From the IMG/VR virus record IMGVR_UViG_3300047300_000682, positions 1 through 20,791 of that record: DNA of 20,791 nucleotides; one strand, 5' to 3'. Of this stretch, positions 17,100 to 20,791 are shown one piece after another. Source of the DNA: a virus. Below the pieces are notes generated by a model. It saw only the letters and a program-made list of their open reading frames with translations. It did no database searches and was not told the origin of the DNA. Made by a program: the position numbers and the translations under genes. Position 1 is the first letter of the stretch. Each line of letters opens with the position of its first letter.

Positions 17100-17372
17100 T
17101 TACATACCGCTTTCTGACGAACTATGAGGTTCTGAGGGTCTTCCTTGGTCGGCAAGCACATCATTCCGTGTCTGCACAAGTATAGACTTAAAAGCAGTCA
17201 AAGCCTCGGCTCTTCCAGCAAACCAAGCCCTATCTTCACCTCTATTTTCCCTAGAGATGGCTGAAGCGACCTCAGATTCTATAGAGGCATCAAGAAGCAT
17301 ATGGACAGCCTTCCAGAGGTCATTGTTAGCCTCAAAAGACAGTCCTATGATGATTTGGTTAGGGTAACGCAT
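17100..17372 (-). CDS. Small conserved helical protein between portal and scaffold, 90 aa
   Basis: 90 aa. IIIGLSFEANNDLWKAVHMLLDASIESE opens an alpha-helical domain in which a W at residue 20 and a later RAWFAGRAEALTAF segment (48-61) form a pattern I have seen in small proteins encoded between portal and scaffold genes of podoviruses. The last 15 residues are polar and probably disordered. Its ATG overlaps the portal stop as TAATG. It may assist portal or head assembly. No catalytic residues or membrane segment. The function is unknown. Confidence 0.78.
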   Translation of the reverse strand: MRYPNQIIIGLSFEANNDLWKAVHMLLDASIESEVASAISRENRGEDRAWFAGRAEALTAFKSILVQTRNDVLADQGRPSEPHSSSESGM

Positions 17373-19552
17373 TATTCTTGAGGTTGCTGTTCGTTCGCTT
17401 GGTCAATCTGCTGTTGCATCTGTCCAGCGGCTTGCTGAGCAATAGGAGTTACTCCAGTACGACCAATTTGCTTGTTTTGCTGTTGCATAGCAGACATCTG
17501 GAGGTTCTTCATAAAGTTCTCGACAAGAGCACGGAAATGCGGGTCAGTCTGCATCATCTGCTGAGCCTTAGGATTCTTGCTGATAACATCTTGCATATAC
17601 TGCAACTTAGTCTGGGCGGCAGGGTCGTTTTCGACATACTGGGCTTCATTACCAAGCATCATAAGTCCGATGTCAGATTGGATATCCTTATACATCTGTT
17701 GAGAAGCGGATGTCTGATTGATGATGAGTTCCTTAGCCTTGTCAGGGTCAATAGCCTCAATAGCCGCCTTGACCAACTTGTTTTTGTCGATGACACCACC
17801 GCCATCAAGCGGAAGGACGAACTGAGTGATAGCCTTAAGTTTCTCGATGACAAAGTTCGTATCGAGTTCTCGCACATCGTACTTAACTTGGAAATCGTAC
17901 ATATTGCTGACGCTTGAGATGTTCTGAGGAAGTGCTGTTCCAGTAATCTGCTCAATTTCAGCGGAGTCCATATACTGAAGCATCAGGCTGAATGTCATAG
18001 AGAACGCCTCGCTCCACACATCAAGCCAGTTGTTGATAATGAACTGCTGAGTGACCTGCGTCTTCTGCGGCATAATATTAGGATGCGGAATCCCAAAGTA
18101 TGAAGCGTGATTCATCTCGACTCTGTCTATTAGAGAGAATGCCACCTGCTGATTCTGGTCAGTAGGAGCAGGCATAAACTTGTAGTCATCCATCGAGGTG
18201 ACAGGCAGGTGAATTCCGGGGGCAATTTTATTGATGCCGCCAAGTCGCTTCTTGACAAGGATGGGAGGCATCGTGGTGAACGCTGTGCGGTCACGGATAG
18301 CATCGTGCTGAGCCTTGATTTCCTCTTGGTCAGTCATCGCCAGTTCAGGAACACCACGAGATTCCATAATGGCTCTGCGTGTGCGTTCTCTGCGGTAGAT
18401 AACAAACGGATACTTATTGTGAGCGTATCCAAGCAGTCCGTGCGAGGCGTATTCTTCTGTTCCAGCCTGAGGACAGAAGATAGTCTGGTAGATTCCCTGA
18501 ATGCCATCCTTGTCGATGTTGCGACTATAGGCGTACACAAGTTCAATCAGGTTGTCATTACGGGCTACCTGATAGTTAATCAGGGCGGCGGCAGGCAAGA
18601 GATTGGGGTCATTAAATTGCGACTGCATACCCATCGTGTTGATGGCTTGGTTAACGAACGATGCAGACCAATCTTCCTGAGCCGCCATAGAACGCAGTTC
18701 GACTTCCGTCACATAGGTTCTACGGAAGATGACACGAGCCTTCTGAATTTCAATTGTCTCAGGGGGGAACGAGATTTCATCGTACGGCTTGAGAGCAACA
18801 ATGAGAGGCTGGTTCTTGCTGATAAAAGATTCGGGGATTTCGCAGACTCCATTCTCACGCAGTTCCTTGATAGCCTTCTTAACATCCTTAGGGTCAACCG
18901 CCTTGAGGTACATACAGATGAGGTCTGTAGCGTAGTCCTCTTGATTAGGGTCTGCGACAGCCGCAGGCAGGTCTTTGATGGACGAATTCGGATTCATCTG
19001 AACAGCCTGCTGAACAACCTGCATCAGTTCATCCATACGGATTTTCTGGAATCGGATTCCCATCTCCTGCTCCCAAATGACATTAAGAGCAGACCATCCG
19101 TACTGTTGCGTATACTGGCATAGGAGTTCCGCTTCCTTGCGGAGTTCTGACCGAAGACGAGACTCCAAGAGCCAAGCCATAAGGATATTAGCAGTAGACG
19201 ATGACTCAGAGTCGCTGAACTCAGTACCCTTAACCTTGACCTGACAGCGGTCAAAGGTTGTAACGCACATCGACACAAGGTCGTTAATTGTGCGGTCTAC
19301 AAGGCGTGAGCGTACATCAGACGCACCTTCAAACGGAAATGCAGGTTCTCCATCAGGCAGATTTTCGCTGTGCTTCTTGCCATCCTTTGACTGACCTTCC
19401 CACCTAGAGAGACGAATATCATCATTTTCTGCAATATTAGCAGTATTCCCGCCATTTTGAGTAGAACGCTGGTATTCAGAGAAAAGATACTGAATATCAG
19501 GGGTCTCACTAGCAAAGACCATAGGGTCTTGGTTATTTTTGTAAGATTTCAT
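17372..19552 (-). CDS. Portal protein
   Basis: 726 aa, the ring at the capsid vertex through which DNA is packaged and ejected. Length and sequence suit a large podoviral portal. The N-terminus has YLFSEYQRS, RWEGQ and FPFEGASDVRSRLVDRTIND, a pattern shared by portals of SU10- and P22-like phages. The middle part has strands and helices of the stem and wing (e.g. FPPETIEIQKARVIFRRTYVTEVELR), and FVIYRRERTRRAIMESRGVPEL is typical of the conserved core. The final ~80 residues are Gln/Met-rich helix (barrel or crown). The ATG at 19552 lies 20 bp inside the upstream HTH gene and has no Shine-Dalgarno; a second ATG (residue 11, position 19522) is a possible alternative start. Confidence 0.92.
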   Translation of the reverse strand: MKSYKNNQDPMVFASETPDIQYLFSEYQRSTQNGGNTANIAENDDIRLSRWEGQSKDGKKHSENLPDGEPAFPFEGASDVRSRLVDRTINDLVSMCVTTFDRCQVKVKGTEFSDSESSSTANILMAWLLESRLRSELRKEAELLCQYTQQYGWSALNVIWEQEMGIRFQKIRMDELMQVVQQAVQMNPNSSIKDLPAAVADPNQEDYATDLICMYLKAVDPKDVKKAIKELRENGVCEIPESFISKNQPLIVALKPYDEISFPPETIEIQKARVIFRRTYVTEVELRSMAAQEDWSASFVNQAINTMGMQSQFNDPNLLPAAALINYQVARNDNLIELVYAYSRNIDKDGIQGIYQTIFCPQAGTEEYASHGLLGYAHNKYPFVIYRRERTRRAIMESRGVPELAMTDQEEIKAQHDAIRDRTAFTTMPPILVKKRLGGINKIAPGIHLPVTSMDDYKFMPAPTDQNQQVAFSLIDRVEMNHASYFGIPHPNIMPQKTQVTQQFIINNWLDVWSEAFSMTFSLMLQYMDSAEIEQITGTALPQNISSVSNMYDFQVKYDVRELDTNFVIEKLKAITQFVLPLDGGGVIDKNKLVKAAIEAIDPDKAKELIINQTSASQQMYKDIQSDIGLMMLGNEAQYVENDPAAQTKLQYMQDVISKNPKAQQMMQTDPHFRALVENFMKNLQMSAMQQQNKQIGRTGVTPIAQQAAGQMQQQIDQANEQQPQE

Positions 19553-19718
19553 TTAAATATTTGGCAAGGTCGTCACGGAAGTACCTCTTGTGACCACCTT
19601 TGGTGGTGAAAGTCCTGACTTGACCCTTTCTGGCAAGCGACTCAAGCCTTATCCGTCCAATTTTAGCAAAGAGCATCGCTTTTTGACGAGACAAGAGGGC
19701 TGGATAGAAGACTTCCAT
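19533..19718 (-). CDS. MerR/excisionase-type helix-turn-helix protein, 61 aa
   Basis: 61 aa. Residues about 8-56 fit the HTH_17/MerR-like winged-helix pattern: a first helix (RQKAMLFAKI), a recognition helix (RIRLESLARKGQV), then the wing and the characteristic GGHKRYFRDDLAKYL (41-55). Such domains bind DNA as small regulators, recombination directionality factors or terminase-associated DNA-binding proteins. The ATG overlaps the terminase stop (TAATG), and the end overlaps the portal start by 20 bp, so it is made together with packaging proteins. A packaging role (small terminase-like or site recognition) or late-gene regulation is possible. A GGAGG lies 12 nt upstream but is within the terminase C-terminal Gly codons. 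The fold call is good; the role is open. Confidence 0.78.
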   Translation of the reverse strand: MEVFYPALLSRQKAMLFAKIGRIRLESLARKGQVRTFTTKGGHKRYFRDDLAKYLNEILQK

Positions 19719-20791
19719 TAGTATGAACCGCCTCCCCAGCCTTGCATAGCGTCATTGCCCTGATATTCAGGATTCATAGTCATAAGATATCGCAGGCAGT
19801 CTATAGGGTCTTTGGTAGCACCCTTATCTCCGTCCTGACCTGTCCACTCCTTGAGGCAGTAGATAAGGTTTTCACAAGACTCTGAGATATATAGTCTTGG
19901 CTTGTTCAGCGGACTTATCTCCTGATTGTAGTCGTACGCAAAGCCGTCATTAATCATTGCCACGCCTTGTTCGATGCGTACGCCAGCGGCTGGCTGGAAG
20001 TGCATAGGGTTGTCTCCGCTGTCAAGCATTTCTATGAGGGTAGTACCGCCTTCGTCCGTAACAGCCTTAGTGCCTCCTGCACGGGGGTCGATATAACGCT
20101 CCCAAATCTCTTCTCCCTGCTCTAGGTCAAGAATCATCTGCTTGTAGTCAGCCAGAGACCGCCCAGCCCCGTTTCTTTGGGCTGTTCCAGCCTTTCCGTC
20201 AGGGTCGCCAGAGGGCAACGCCCATTCACCATCAGAAGTGTCTGGAAACTCCCTGTAGACATAGATACTGCCGTCCTTGGCAACCCTAGCCCAGAGCATA
20301 AACCAGTTTCTCGCACCAGCGGGGTCGGTAATGAAGTAGTTCGTACCCTCTTCAGGCACATTCTCAGCCTTTACAACATTTATCTCAGGGTTGAATCGTG
20401 GGAATTGAGACCCACTTACATTGTCAGCCCAGCCGTAAGCACGAATCTTGATTTCATACGACTTCTTGCCAGCAAGGGTCTTTTTTAGGTTCTCGAAAGG
20501 ATTGTATGGGTTCAGTTGGCTGTGAAACCACATCACCGCTGACGAACGATTGAACGACTTAGCCTTATACGGCATATGCCCCTTAGGACAGCCCATCACA
20601 TTCTGAGAGTCAGGTAGCAACGGGGCTTCCTTTGTCTCATAAATCTTAGCACCGCTGACATATTCCTTAACAACGGAACTGTAGCCAGAGATAGGAGTAA
20701 ATGTCACTACCAACTTGCCCATACGGGTTACGACACGATAGCGTAGCGTCTCAATCCAGTCCAGCGGCACAAGTTCATCGCACCAGATAAA
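19718..20791 (-). CDS. terL: Large terminase subunit, 5' partial (C-terminal 357 aa)
   Basis: The frame is open to the right edge, so the N-terminal ATPase part including Walker A is missing. The visible 357 aa begin with FIWCDE, which fits the Walker B aspartate plus catalytic glutamate (residues 5-6 of the fragment). TFTP (about 30-33) fits the coupling motif. The nuclease domain follows: ITDPAGARNWF with D156, RYIDPR with D235, and KDPIDCLRYL with D328/D331 match the three acidic positions of RNase H-like terminase nucleases. It cuts concatemeric DNA and drives packaging into the portal encoded just downstream. The stop overlaps the next ATG as TAATG. A GTG at 20770 is an internal codon rather than the true start, since Walker B lies upstream of it. 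Confidence 0.93.
   Translation of the reverse strand, partial: FIWCDELVPLDWIETLRYRVVTRMGKLVVTFTPISGYSSVVKEYVSGAKIYETKEAPLLPDSQNVMGCPKGHMPYKAKSFNRSSAVMWFHSQLNPYNPFENLKKTLAGKKSYEIKIRAYGWADNVSGSQFPRFNPEINVVKAENVPEEGTNYFITDPAGARNWFMLWARVAKDGSIYVYREFPDTSDGEWALPSGDPDGKAGTAQRNGAGRSLADYKQMILDLEQGEEIWERYIDPRAGGTKAVTDEGGTTLIEMLDSGDNPMHFQPAAGVRIEQGVAMINDGFAYDYNQEISPLNKPRLYISESCENLIYCLKEWTGQDGDKGATKDPIDCLRYLMTMNPEYQGNDAMQGWGGGSY

Noticed and set aside
18209-19123. 304-codon open frame on the plus strand opposite the portal gene
   Set aside because: It lies wholly antisense to a clearly conserved portal coding region. Its translation has no recognisable domain, and it has no neighbouring plus-strand genes.
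19718-20770. GTG at 20770 as the start of the terminase gene
   Set aside because: The frame stays open to the window edge, and the seven codons upstream encode FIWCDEL, the Walker B motif, so the true start is outside the window.

Overview
This window is a block of virion-assembly genes from a tailed double-stranded DNA bacteriophage, most likely a short-tailed (podovirus-like) one. All 18 genes I support lie on the minus strand, so transcription runs from high to low coordinates. Both ends of the window fall inside genes. The host cannot be named from the sequence. Two hints are that almost no gene start has a recognisable Shine-Dalgarno motif, and that many 4-bp palindromes are missing altogether. 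I see no replication or lysis genes, tRNA, CRISPR array, insertion sequence or integrase.

In transcription order: the C-terminal part of the large terminase (20791-19718, starting inside its Walker B motif), a 61-residue MerR/excisionase-type helix-turn-helix protein, the portal (726 aa) and a 90-aa helical protein. Then comes the only sizeable non-coding gap (about 104 bp, with inverted and direct repeats), followed by an acidic scaffold-like protein (336 aa) and an SU10-type major capsid protein (342 aa). The neck and tail follow: a 121-aa protein of unknown role, a 255-aa head-tail adaptor carrying a carbohydrate-binding-like insertion, a 100-aa beta-rich protein, a 325-aa Gly/Tyr-rich repeat protein, a 60-aa protein, a 35-aa membrane peptide, a 535-aa tail nozzle/hub-like protein, a 389-aa fibre and a 137-aa possibly GNAT-like protein.

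The last block looks like a DNA-ejection cassette of three proteins of rising size: 280 aa, 813 aa and more than 1,913 aa. This recalls the T7 gp14-gp15-gp16 order. The last one runs off the left edge. It is a large polyvalent protein with glycine-rich hydrophobic segments, an HEXXH metallopeptidase motif and an ART-PolyVal-type ADP-ribosyltransferase-like domain, and is likely to be carried in the virion and delivered with the DNA.

Genes are packed extremely tightly. Most junctions are TAATG, TGATG or ATGA overlaps or gaps of 1-3 bp, which fits translation coupled to termination upstream. The most unusual whole-window signal is that, reading by eye, I find no GATC, AGCT, CATG, ACGT, GCGC or CGCG and only a few GGCC and CCGG sites, while CTAG, GTAC, TCGA and TGCA are present. 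Codon choice at codon junctions follows this avoidance.
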